This document shows, in pieces, positions 1 through 5,437 of a stretch of DNA of 6,752 bases. Both the position numbers and the translations under genes were made by a program. The DNA is from Rhodobacterales bacterium UBA5972. Its GTDB lineage: Bacteria > Pseudomonadota > Alphaproteobacteria > Rhodobacterales > Rhodobacteraceae. Where the stretch lies: positions 22,112 through 28,863 of the forward strand of contig DJBQ01000032.1 in assembly GCA_002430125.1 (NCBI GenBank), read 5' to 3'. Below the pieces are notes generated by a model. The model did not search any database. It was not told the DNA's origin and saw only the letters and a program-made list of their open reading frames with translations. Each line of letters opens with the position of its first letter. Position 1 is the first letter of the stretch.

Positions 1-896
1 GGGGTGTCGATGCCGCGGGCCTCGTCAAAGGCGCGGGCGACGTTGAAGGGCAGGCAATGCTCGTAGATCGCGTAGTCGCCGAATTTGGTGTCGCAGACCT
101 CGCGCACCGCGTCCCATGCATCTTTTAAGGTGCCGTTGCGCGCAGCGACGCGAGCGGCGGGGCGGTAAGTGCTTTCTACGAAATCGCGGGTGGCTTCGAT
201 CCCGGCATTGACCATGCTCTTGCCGACAAGTGCATCGCCACGGCCCGGCGCGATGGCATCCACGTCAAACGAGGCGATGTTATCCAGCGTGTTACCCCAG
301 TCGCCGAAATGCCCGTCGCCGCAATAACAGGCCGAGTGATATTCAACGATATCGCCAGTGAACATCACGTTTTCATCGGGCACATGGATCACGATATCGC
401 CGGCCGTATGGGCGCGGCCCAGATGCATCAGATTGATCTGGCGGTTGCCCAGATAGACGGTCATATCGTCGGAAAATGTTGTGGTGGGCCAGGTCAGACC
501 GGGAATGCTTTCATAGCCTTCAAACAGACGCGGGAAGCGTTGGAATTCGCTGTCCCAGTCTTCCTGACCGCGTTCAACCACCATCGCACGGGCGGTTTCA
601 CCCATGATGATCTGGCTCGCCCCAAAGGCCGACGCGCCAAGAACGCGCACCGCATGGTAATGGGTCAGAACCACGTGGCTGATCGGCTTGTCGGTCACGG
701 TACGCACGCATTCGATGACTTTGTTGGCCAATCGAGGGGTGGCCTGCGCTTCGACAATCATCACGCTGTCGTCGCCGATGATTACGCCGGAATTGGGATC
801 ACCTTCGGCGGTAAAAGCCCAAAGGTCTTTGCCAACTTCGGTGAAGCTGATCTTCTTTTCGGTCATGTCGTTTTGGGATGCGAATTTCTTGGTCAT
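1..896 (-). CDS. MBL-fold metallo-hydrolase, 3'-truncated by window edge
   Basis: This is a metallo-beta-lactamase-fold hydrolase of unknown substrate. 298 complete residues are visible and the frame is open at base 1, so the C-terminus is missing. The start at 894-896 has a GGAG Shine-Dalgarno (903-906) 6 nt upstream; Met11 (864-866) is an alternative. Fold motifs are T78-HYHAVR (H79, H81), GRAHTAGD (H163) and FTGD (D182). The usual HxHxDH motif is altered: V83 and R84 replace Asp and His, and PGRG (R219) stands where PGHG is common. The three-His first-metal site and the bridging Asp are therefore kept, while the second-metal site appears lost. A Cys-rich patch SACYCGD (C190, C192) follows. 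It is last in line after hmgA and fahA, so a role in homogentisate catabolism, perhaps hydrolysis of a side product, is plausible but inferred only. The fold call is solid; the function is unknown. Confidence 0.85.
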   Translation of the reverse strand, partial: MTKKFASQNDMTEKKISFTEVGKDLWAFTAEGDPNSGVIIGDDSVMIVEAQATPRLANKVIECVRTVTDKPISHVVLTHYHAVRVLGASAFGASQIIMGETARAMVVERGQEDWDSEFQRFPRLFEGYESIPGLTWPTTTFSDDMTVYLGNRQINLMHLGRAHTAGDIVIHVPDENVMFTGDIVEYHSACYCGDGHFGDWGNTLDNIASFDVDAIAPGRGDALVGKSMVNAGIEATRDFVESTYRPAARVAARNGTLKDAWDAVREVCDTKFGDYAIYEHCLPFNVARAFDEARGIDT

Positions 897-909
897 CAGG
901 TGCTCCGTT

Positions 910-930
910 GTCCCGGATTTACTCCGGGAC
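910..930. repeat. Inverted repeat / hairpin A between fahA and the MBL gene
   Basis: Perfect 8-bp arms gtcccgga (910-917) and tccgggac (923-930) flank the 5-nt loop tttac. In the minus-strand transcript the hairpin ends a few bases before the GGAG ribosome-binding site of the MBL gene. There is no U-tract, so it is not a classical intrinsic terminator. GC-rich palindromes of this kind are common between genes in alphaproteobacteria. A role in mRNA stability or processing is inference. Confidence 0.75.
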
Positions 931-947
931 CTCTTGGTTTCCAGGGG

Positions 948-968
948 GCCCCGGATCAAGTCCGGGGC
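948..968. repeat. Inverted repeat / hairpin B just after the fahA stop
   Basis: Perfect arms gccccgga (948-955) and tccggggc (961-968) flank the loop tcaag. It lies 8 nt beyond the fahA stop codon (977-979). It is part of a 28-bp unit (947-974) that recurs at 2280-2307 with one mismatch (A959 against G2292). It has no poly-U run. Its arms are also partly complementary to those of hairpin A, so the two could form alternative pairings in RNA. Confidence 0.8.
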
Positions 969-976
969 TGCGTTAA

Positions 977-2260
977 TTATTTCGTCCAGTCAGGTTCGGT
1001 AACGGCAGGCAGGATTTTTCCCGCGCATTCGCCAAAACCAACGCGAAAACCGTCGCCTTGGGCAAAGCCTGACAATGTCGCAGTATCACCGTCTTCGAGG
1101 AAATTTCGGGTCTCGCCCGAGGCCAGCGTTATCGGCTCTTTGCCGCCCCATGACAGTTCCAGCATACTACCGCGCTGGTCTTTTTCGGCGCCTGAAATGG
1201 TACCTGACCCCAGCAAGTCGCCGACATTCATTTCACAGCCGCCAACCGCGTGGTGGCACAATTGCTGCGCGGCGGAATAGTACATTTCCTTGTAATTCGT
1301 GCGCGACAGAACCTGAGGTTCGCTGGCACCCTGGGTTTGCAGACTGAATTCAAGGTTGATGTCGTAAAGCATCGGCTTGGGTTCGCGCAGATAAGGCAAC
1401 AGTTCGAATTCGCGGGCAGGCGTCGAGGTGCGGAACGGCTCAAGTGCGGCACGGGTGACGATCCATGGGCTGATCGTGCTGGCGAAAACCTTGGCCTGAA
1501 ACGGCCCAAGTGGCTGGTATTCCCACGCCTGAATATCGCGCGCCGACCAGTCGTTCAGGATCACATAACCAAAGATCATCTCGTCGGCTTGCGACACAGT
1601 CACCGGCTGGCCCATTTCATTGCCGGCACCGACGATTACGCCCATTTCCAGCTCGATATCCAGCCGTTTGCAGGGTCCGAAATACGGCACATCTGCGGTT
1701 GGCGGTTTAAGCTGGCCCAGCGGGCGGCGGATTTCGGTGCCGCTGACAACCACGGTCGAGGCGCGGCCGTTATAGCCGATGGGAATATGCAGCCAATTTG
1801 GTGGCAGCGCGTTTTCCGCGCCGCGAAACATCGTGCCGACATTGGTGGCGTGGTGGCGACCAGCGTAAAAGTCGGTATATTCGGTGACCACAATCGGCAG
1901 GTGCATTTGCGCGTCGGACTGCTTGACCAAGGCCGCCGCGCACAGCTTTGCATTGCCGCTGAGGGCTTTGCTGCCACCTTCGGCCAGAAGGTCCGTCAAC
2001 TTGGCCCGCAGACGCGCCCAGGCGTCTTGGCCGAGGTCCATAAACTCGTTCCAGAACGGCAGGTCAAACACCGGATCATCACCGGTCGAGATCACGCCTT
2101 TGTCTTCCAACATCGACAGATCAAGGATCATATCGCCAATTGCCACGCCACAACGCGGGTCTTCGCCTTTGGTCGAGAAGACCCCGTAAGGCAGGTTGTT
2201 CAGCGGGAAATTGGTCGTCGCACTATTGGCGCTTTGGACCCATGATTTTTTCAATGGCAT
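977..2260 (-). CDS. fahA: Fumarylacetoacetase
   Basis: This enzyme hydrolyses 4-fumarylacetoacetate to fumarate and acetoacetate, the last step of the homogentisate pathway, in the cytoplasm. It is 427 residues, normal for the family. The N-terminal domain (about 1-115) starts with the familiar MPLKKSWVQSAN. The catalytic domain follows, and all active-site residues known from mouse FAH can be placed with a constant offset of +4: D130 and H137 in DFYAGRHHATNVG, E203 and E205 in LDIELEMG, D237 in LNDWSARD, Q244, K257, and G353/T354 in GSGTISG. The Asp and two Glu are the Ca/Mg ligands and His is the general base. The start at 2258-2260 is supported by AAGGA shortly upstream. The gene lies 50 nt after hmgA and ahead of the MBL gene on the same strand, so it is probably co-transcribed from the hmgA promoter. 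Confidence 0.97.
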   Translation of the reverse strand: MPLKKSWVQSANSATTNFPLNNLPYGVFSTKGEDPRCGVAIGDMILDLSMLEDKGVISTGDDPVFDLPFWNEFMDLGQDAWARLRAKLTDLLAEGGSKALSGNAKLCAAALVKQSDAQMHLPIVVTEYTDFYAGRHHATNVGTMFRGAENALPPNWLHIPIGYNGRASTVVVSGTEIRRPLGQLKPPTADVPYFGPCKRLDIELEMGVIVGAGNEMGQPVTVSQADEMIFGYVILNDWSARDIQAWEYQPLGPFQAKVFASTISPWIVTRAALEPFRTSTPAREFELLPYLREPKPMLYDINLEFSLQTQGASEPQVLSRTNYKEMYYSAAQQLCHHAVGGCEMNVGDLLGSGTISGAEKDQRGSMLELSWGGKEPITLASGETRNFLEDGDTATLSGFAQGDGFRVGFGECAGKILPAVTEPDWTK

Positions 2261-2280
2261 AATTATTCCTTGGTCAGCAG

Positions 2281-2301
2281 GCCCCGGATCAGGTCCGGGG
2301 C
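2281..2301. repeat. Inverted repeat / hairpin C between hmgA and fahA
   Basis: Perfect arms gccccgga (2281-2288) and tccggggc (2294-2301) flank the loop tcagg. It is the second copy of the 28-bp unit seen at 947-974, here at 2280-2307 with one mismatch in the loop. It sits 9 nt beyond the hmgA stop and about 20 nt before the fahA start on the minus strand. It has no U-tract. It may stabilise the hmgA 3' end or tune read-through into fahA, which is inference. Confidence 0.8.
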
Positions 2302-2310
2302 TGCGTTGGT

Positions 2311-3672
2311 TTACTTGGTTCCGGGCGTGCCGTCGAACTTCTTTTTCAGGTCATCCCAGCAATCAACGTAATCGTCCTGCAAAGGTGCCTCGTTCACGGC
2401 GAACGGGGTCAGGTGCTGCGGGAAACGGGTTTCAAACATGAAGGCCATGGTTTCCGCCAATTTGACTGGCACCATCGGCTCGTTGCTGGCCTTTTCAAAG
2501 GCGTTATAGTCTGGGCCGTGTGGGAGCATCATGTTGTGCAGGGACATGCCGCCGGGAACAAACCCTTTGGGTTTGGCGTCGTACTGGCCGTGAATATTAC
2601 CCATGAATTCGGACATGATGTTCTTGTGATACCACGGCGGGCGAAAGGTATTTTCTTGCGGCAGCCAGCGATCTTTGAACAAAACGAAGTCGATATTGGC
2701 GGTGCCTTCCTGACCGGACGGCGCTGTCAGAACGGTGAAAATCGACGGATCGGGATGATCAAACAGCACCGCCCCGACGGGCGCGTATGTTCTGAGGTCG
2801 TATTTGCAAGGCGCGTAATTGCCGTGCCATGCCACGATATCAAGTGGTGAATGGTCGATGAACGTCTCGTGAAACTGGCCGCACCATTTGATCACAACCC
2901 GGCTGGGCGCATCGCGGTCTTCAAACGCCGCGATCGGGGTTTTGAAGTCGCGGGGATTGGCAAGGCAGTTCGCACCGATCGGGCCACGGCTGGGCAAATC
3001 GAATTTCGCGCCATAGTTTTCGCAGACAAAGCCGCGTGCGGGGCCATCCAGCAGCGTGACTTTGTAGACCAGACCGCGCGGGATGATGGCGATCTCCTTG
3101 GGTTCAATGTCGATAATGCCAAGTTCGGTTGTGAACCGCATCCGGCCCTGTTGCGGCACCACCAACAGTTCGCTGTCGGCGGAATAGAAATACTCGTCTT
3201 CCATATCGGTGGTGACAAGAAAGCTGTGGCTGGCCATGCCAACCTGGGTGTTCACATCCCCCGCCGTGGTCATCGTGCGCATGCCGGTGATCCAGGTCAG
3301 CGGCGCATCCGTCATGGGGATCGGATCCCAGCGGTTTTGCACCAGCGACTGGATATCGGGATCAATCGCCGGGGCGGATTTCCAGTAAGGCACCTCGGTG
3401 CGTTTAAACCGGGCGACATGCTTAACCGACGGGCGGATGCGGTAACACCATGTGCGTTCATTCTCGCCACGGGGGGCCGTGAAAGCGGTGCCGGACAGTT
3501 GTTCGGCATAAAGGCCGTAGGCGCATTTCTGTGGGCTGTTCTGCCCTTGCGGCAGCGCGCCCGGCAGCGCCTCGGTTTCAAAGTCATTGCCAAAACCCGG
3601 CATATAGCCCGGCGTTGTTCCATAGGCCGTTTGCCCCTGAACCATCTGATGTGGTTGAGATTGCTTGTCCAT
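2311..3672 (-). CDS. hmgA: Homogentisate 1,2-dioxygenase
   Basis: This cytoplasmic non-haem Fe(II) dioxygenase opens the ring of homogentisate with O2 to give maleylacetoacetate. It is 453 residues from the chosen start. The iron ligands of human HGD map with a constant offset of +14: H349 and E355 in [14 protein letters not shown], and H385 in MMLPHGPD. The catalytic His is H306 in [10 protein letters not shown]. Other family blocks are [16 protein letters not shown] (26-41) near the N-terminus and [12 protein letters not shown] (282-293). The start MDKQSQPH (3670-3672) has a GAGGG Shine-Dalgarno at 3678-3682. The frame stays open to an ATG at 3742-3744, but that one overlaps the -35 box and would put the -10 box and the operator inside the gene, so it is rejected. 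It is the first gene of the hmgA-fahA-MBL unit. Confidence 0.97.
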   Translation of the reverse strand: MDKQSQPHQMVQGQTAYGTTPGYMPGFGNDFETEALPGALPQGQNSPQKCAYGLYAEQLSGTAFTAPRGENERTWCYRIRPSVKHVARFKRTEVPYWKSAPAIDPDIQSLVQNRWDPIPMTDAPLTWITGMRTMTTAGDVNTQVGMASHSFLVTTDMEDEYFYSADSELLVVPQQGRMRFTTELGIIDIEPKEIAIIPRGLVYKVTLLDGPARGFVCENYGAKFDLPSRGPIGANCLANPRDFKTPIAAFEDRDAPSRVVIKWCGQFHETFIDHSPLDIVAWHGNYAPCKYDLRTYAPVGAVLFDHPDPSIFTVLTAPSGQEGTANIDFVLFKDRWLPQENTFRPPWYHKNIMSEFMGNIHGQYDAKPKGFVPGGMSLHNMMLPHGPDYNAFEKASNEPMVPVKLAETMAFMFETRFPQHLTPFAVNEAPLQDDYVDCWDDLKKKFDGTPGTK

Positions 3673-3714
3673 CACGTCCCTCTTGTCGCAGCCCTGTTCG
3701 TTTGGCAGTGCCTC

Positions 3715-3744
3715 ACTATATCGTTGCAAATGCAACGATGTCAA
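3715..3744 (-). promoter_or_regulatory. Predicted sigma70-type promoter of hmgA
   Basis: On the minus strand a perfect -35 box TTGACA (3739-3744) is followed by an 18-nt spacer and TATAGT (3715-3720) as the -10 box. A transcript would start near 3708, leaving a leader of about 36 nt that carries the GAGGG ribosome-binding site. The consensus match is unusually good for a high-G+C alphaproteobacterium. The spacer is almost exactly filled by the inverted repeat at 3720-3739, which is the expected layout for repression by blocking RNA polymerase. Confidence 0.8.
3720..3739. promoter_or_regulatory. Palindromic operator, probable MarR-family (HmgR-like) site
   Basis: The sequence is ATCGTTGCAAATGCAACGAT: two perfect 9-bp arms around a central AA, filling the hmgA promoter spacer and touching both the -35 and -10 boxes. 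MarR dimers bind inverted repeats of about this length, and the neighbouring plus-strand gene encodes a MarR protein. A degenerate copy lies upstream of that gene at 4975-4994. The palindrome and its position are seen directly; the link to this regulator, and homogentisate or a related metabolite as inducer, are inferred. Confidence 0.78.
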
Positions 3745-3785
3745 GATGCAGAGGCTAATTCCGATTGGCTATTGGCGGTTTGAAA

Positions 3786-4871
3786 TCAGCCTGATCTTAC
3801 ACCATCGGCCAGCGCGTCAGCAACCGCCGTGCCGCAGGTTATTGTGTTGGCTTTGCCGCCAAGATCGGCAGTTCTATAGGCAGGATCGGCCAGAACCACC
3901 TCGATCGCCGCGACGATTGCGGCGGCGGCATCAAGCTGGCCGAGATGTTCCAGCATCATCGCCCCCGCCCAGATTTGACCGATTGGGTTGGCGATTCCTT
4001 TGCCAGCGATATCAGGGGCCGATCCATGCACCGGTTCAAACAGCGACGGAAACCGCCGTTCGGGATTGATGTTGCCGGATGGTGCGATACCGATTGTACC
4101 GGTACAGGCGGGCCCAAGGTCAGACAGGATATCGCCAAACAGGTTAGAGGCGACGACCACGTCAAACCAATCCGGATGCAGCACGAAATTGGCCGCCAGA
4201 ATATCAATGTGGTACTTATCGACGCGAATTTCGGGATAGCTTTGCGCCATCAACGCGACCCGTTCATCCCAGTAAGGCATGGTGATCGCGATGCCATTTG
4301 ACTTGGTTGCCGAGGTCAGATGCTTGCCGCGCTTGGCGGCCAGATCGAAGGCGTATTTCAGGATGCGGTCAACGCCAACCCGGCTCATTACGGTTTCCTG
4401 AATGACAACCTCGCGCGGCGTGCCTTCAAACATCCGCCCACCAACCGAGGAATATTCGCCCTCGGTATTTTCGCGTACGATCATCATGTCGATATCACCG
4501 GCTTTACGCCCCGCCAGCGGCAGCGGCACGCCGGGCATGGCGCGGGCCGGACGCAGGTTAACATATTGGTCAAACTCGCGGCGAAACTTGATCAGGGATT
4601 CCCACAGCGAGATGTGGTCAGGCAAAACTGCAGGCCAGCCAACCGCGCCGAAAAATATCGCATCCGCCCCGCCCAACCGCGCCTGCCAGTCATCCGGCAT
4701 CATCTGGCCGTGTTGCAGATAATAATCGGCGCTGGAAAAATCGTGATGGGCGAAATCAAAGCCCAGATCAAACCGCTTGGCGGCGACGTTCAGCACACGC
4801 AGCCCTTCGGGGACCACTTCTTTGCCAATCCCGTCGCCGGGAATGACTGCGATTTTGAAGGTGTTGGTCAT
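3786..4871 (-). CDS. Tartrate/D-malate dehydrogenase-type decarboxylating dehydrogenase
   Basis: This is a member of the isocitrate/isopropylmalate dehydrogenase superfamily, closest in appearance to the TtuC/DmlA branch (tartrate dehydrogenase/decarboxylase or D-malate dehydrogenase, NAD+- and metal-dependent). It is 361 residues. Motifs in order: VIPGDGIGKEV (9-19); SLWESLIKFRREFDQYVNLR (88-107), with substrate-binding R97 and R107; VRENTEGEYS with R133 and Y140; K190 in ATKSNGI; D223 in DKYHIDILA; D247 and D251 in NLFGDILSD as metal ligands; and the cofactor loop EPVHGSAPDIAGKGIANP (279-296). The start at 4869-4871 has AAAGGA about 9 nt upstream; a 14-residue extension to 4913 lacks such support. 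It ends 41 nt before the hmgA -35 box, so read-through into hmgA is possible. The exact substrate (tartrate, D-malate or another 2-hydroxy acid) cannot be decided from sequence. Confidence 0.88.
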   Translation of the reverse strand: MTNTFKIAVIPGDGIGKEVVPEGLRVLNVAAKRFDLGFDFAHHDFSSADYYLQHGQMMPDDWQARLGGADAIFFGAVGWPAVLPDHISLWESLIKFRREFDQYVNLRPARAMPGVPLPLAGRKAGDIDMMIVRENTEGEYSSVGGRMFEGTPREVVIQETVMSRVGVDRILKYAFDLAAKRGKHLTSATKSNGIAITMPYWDERVALMAQSYPEIRVDKYHIDILAANFVLHPDWFDVVVASNLFGDILSDLGPACTGTIGIAPSGNINPERRFPSLFEPVHGSAPDIAGKGIANPIGQIWAGAMMLEHLGQLDAAAAIVAAIEVVLADPAYRTADLGGKANTITCGTAVADALADGVRSG

Positions 4872-4942
4872 CGGATTTGGTCCTTTGTTGCGGCTTTGAT
4901 ATGATTGACGCAAATGCCCGGCAAAGAAAAGCGCGCTTTCGC

Positions 4943-4972
4943 TTGAAACCCGGTCTGTTCCGTGGCCATATT
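4943..4972 (+). promoter_or_regulatory. Tentative promoter of the MarR-maiA unit
   Basis: TTGAAA (4943-4948), an 18-nt spacer and CATATT (4967-4972) form a moderate sigma70-like match. TATTAA at 4969-4974 is an alternative -10 with a long 20-nt spacer. The expected start point near 4979 falls inside the operator-like repeat at 4975-4994, which fits autorepression. The match alone is weak and the call relies on position. Confidence 0.4.
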
Positions 4973-4974
4973 AA

Positions 4975-4994
4975 ATCGTCTCAAACGCAACGAA
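4975..4994. promoter_or_regulatory. Degenerate second copy of the hmgA operator, before the MarR gene
   Basis: ATCGTCTCAAACGCAACGAA matches the hmgA operator at 16 of 20 positions in the same alignment. The right half (GCAACGA) is intact and the left half is changed at two bases. It ends just before the start codon region, overlapping the GAAAGG ribosome-binding site at 4992-4997. It is the likely autoregulatory site of the MarR gene, and presumably of lower affinity than the perfect copy at 3720-3739. Confidence 0.55.
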
Positions 4995-5005
4995 AGGCTT
5001 GGGCC

Positions 5006-5437
5006 TTGGCGAATTTTGTTCTGGATGATTTTCTGGCCTATCAGTTGGCGGTTCTGGCAAATCGGGTCAGCGACGGGTTCTCCAAACGCTACCGGGCAAA
5101 ATTCGGCATCACCGTGCCGGAATGGCGGGTGGTCGCGCATCTTTCCCAAGGCGAGAAAGTGTCGATCCGCGAGATTTACAAAAAGGTCGAGATCGACAAA
5201 TCCAAAGCCAGCCGGGCCGCAGCGCGTTTGGTCGAGGCCGGATATGTCAGCAAGAAGGTCAATCCCGATGATCGGCGGCTGGTCGAGCTGTCACTGACCA
5301 AAAAGGGCCGCGATATGATGGCGGAAATCGAACCGATGGCGGATGCGTTTCAGGCCGAGGTTCTGGAATGTCTGCCGCGCGAGCAACGGCAGGCGTTTGC
5401 CGCCGCCCTTAAAACCATGATGGAGAAATGCCAATGA
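5006..5437 (+). CDS. MarR-family transcriptional regulator, probable homogentisate-pathway regulator
   Basis: This is a small winged helix-turn-helix DNA-binding protein of the MarR family. From the TTG proposed as start (5006-5008) it is 143 residues, a normal MarR length. Order: N-terminal dimerisation helix (LDDFLAYQLAVLANRVSDGF, 6-25), ITVPEWRVVAHL (35-46), HTH with recognition helix around 65-78 (KSKASRAAARLVEAG), the wing signature NPDDRRLVELSLTKKGR (86-102), and C-terminal dimerisation helices. No ATG occurs in frame close to the conserved N-terminus. The TTG is preceded by GAAAGG at 8 nt, while the ATGs at 4877 and 4901 would put the probable promoter and operator inside the gene. It overlaps maiA by ATGA, and an operator-like site lies directly upstream. 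It probably represses hmgA, fahA, maiA and itself. The family is certain; the target set and the start codon are inferred. Confidence 0.88.
   Translation: MANFVLDDFLAYQLAVLANRVSDGFSKRYRAKFGITVPEWRVVAHLSQGEKVSIREIYKKVEIDKSKASRAAARLVEAGYVSKKVNPDDRRLVELSLTKKGRDMMAEIEPMADAFQAEVLECLPREQRQAFAAALKTMMEKCQ

Larger units (their letters stand above)
4872..5005. promoter_or_regulatory. Divergent intergenic region between dehydrogenase and regulator
   Basis: These 134 bp separate the divergently transcribed dehydrogenase and MarR genes and should hold both promoters. Visible items are a 12-bp perfect palindrome aaagcgcgcttt (4928-4939), a tentative plus-strand promoter (4943-4972) and the operator-like site (4975-4994). 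On the minus strand no convincing -35/-10 pair was found for the dehydrogenase, only a weak CATATC-like box in the stretch around 4900. Confidence 0.55.

Noticed and set aside
910..968. Hairpins A and B as intrinsic terminators of fahA
   Set aside because: The stems are GC-rich but no run of T follows on the transcribed strand, so they are reported as palindromic repeats only.
309..1280. Long plus-strand open frame of 323 codons opposite the MBL gene and fahA
   Set aside because: It is antisense to two well-supported genes, crosses their junction and the hairpins, and has low-complexity, non-family-like protein sequence. It reflects codon bias of the real strand.
1250..2245. Plus-strand open frame of 331 codons opposite fahA
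   Set aside because: It is fully antisense to fahA, whose catalytic residues are all present; the frame has no recognisable motif and is a codon-bias shadow.
2851..3783. Plus-strand open frame of 310 codons opposite hmgA
   Set aside because: It is antisense to hmgA and runs through the hmgA promoter and operator; no domain is recognisable.
3786..4871. 3-isopropylmalate dehydrogenase (leuB)
   Set aside because: The superfamily is right, but SLWESLIKFRREFDQYVNLR and VRENTEGEYS fit the tartrate/D-malate branch better, and no leucine genes are nearby.
4877..5005. N-terminal extension of the MarR protein from ATG 4877 or 4901
   Set aside because: The extension has no family-like sequence, would place the probable promoter and operator inside the gene, and overlaps the 5' region of the divergent dehydrogenase.
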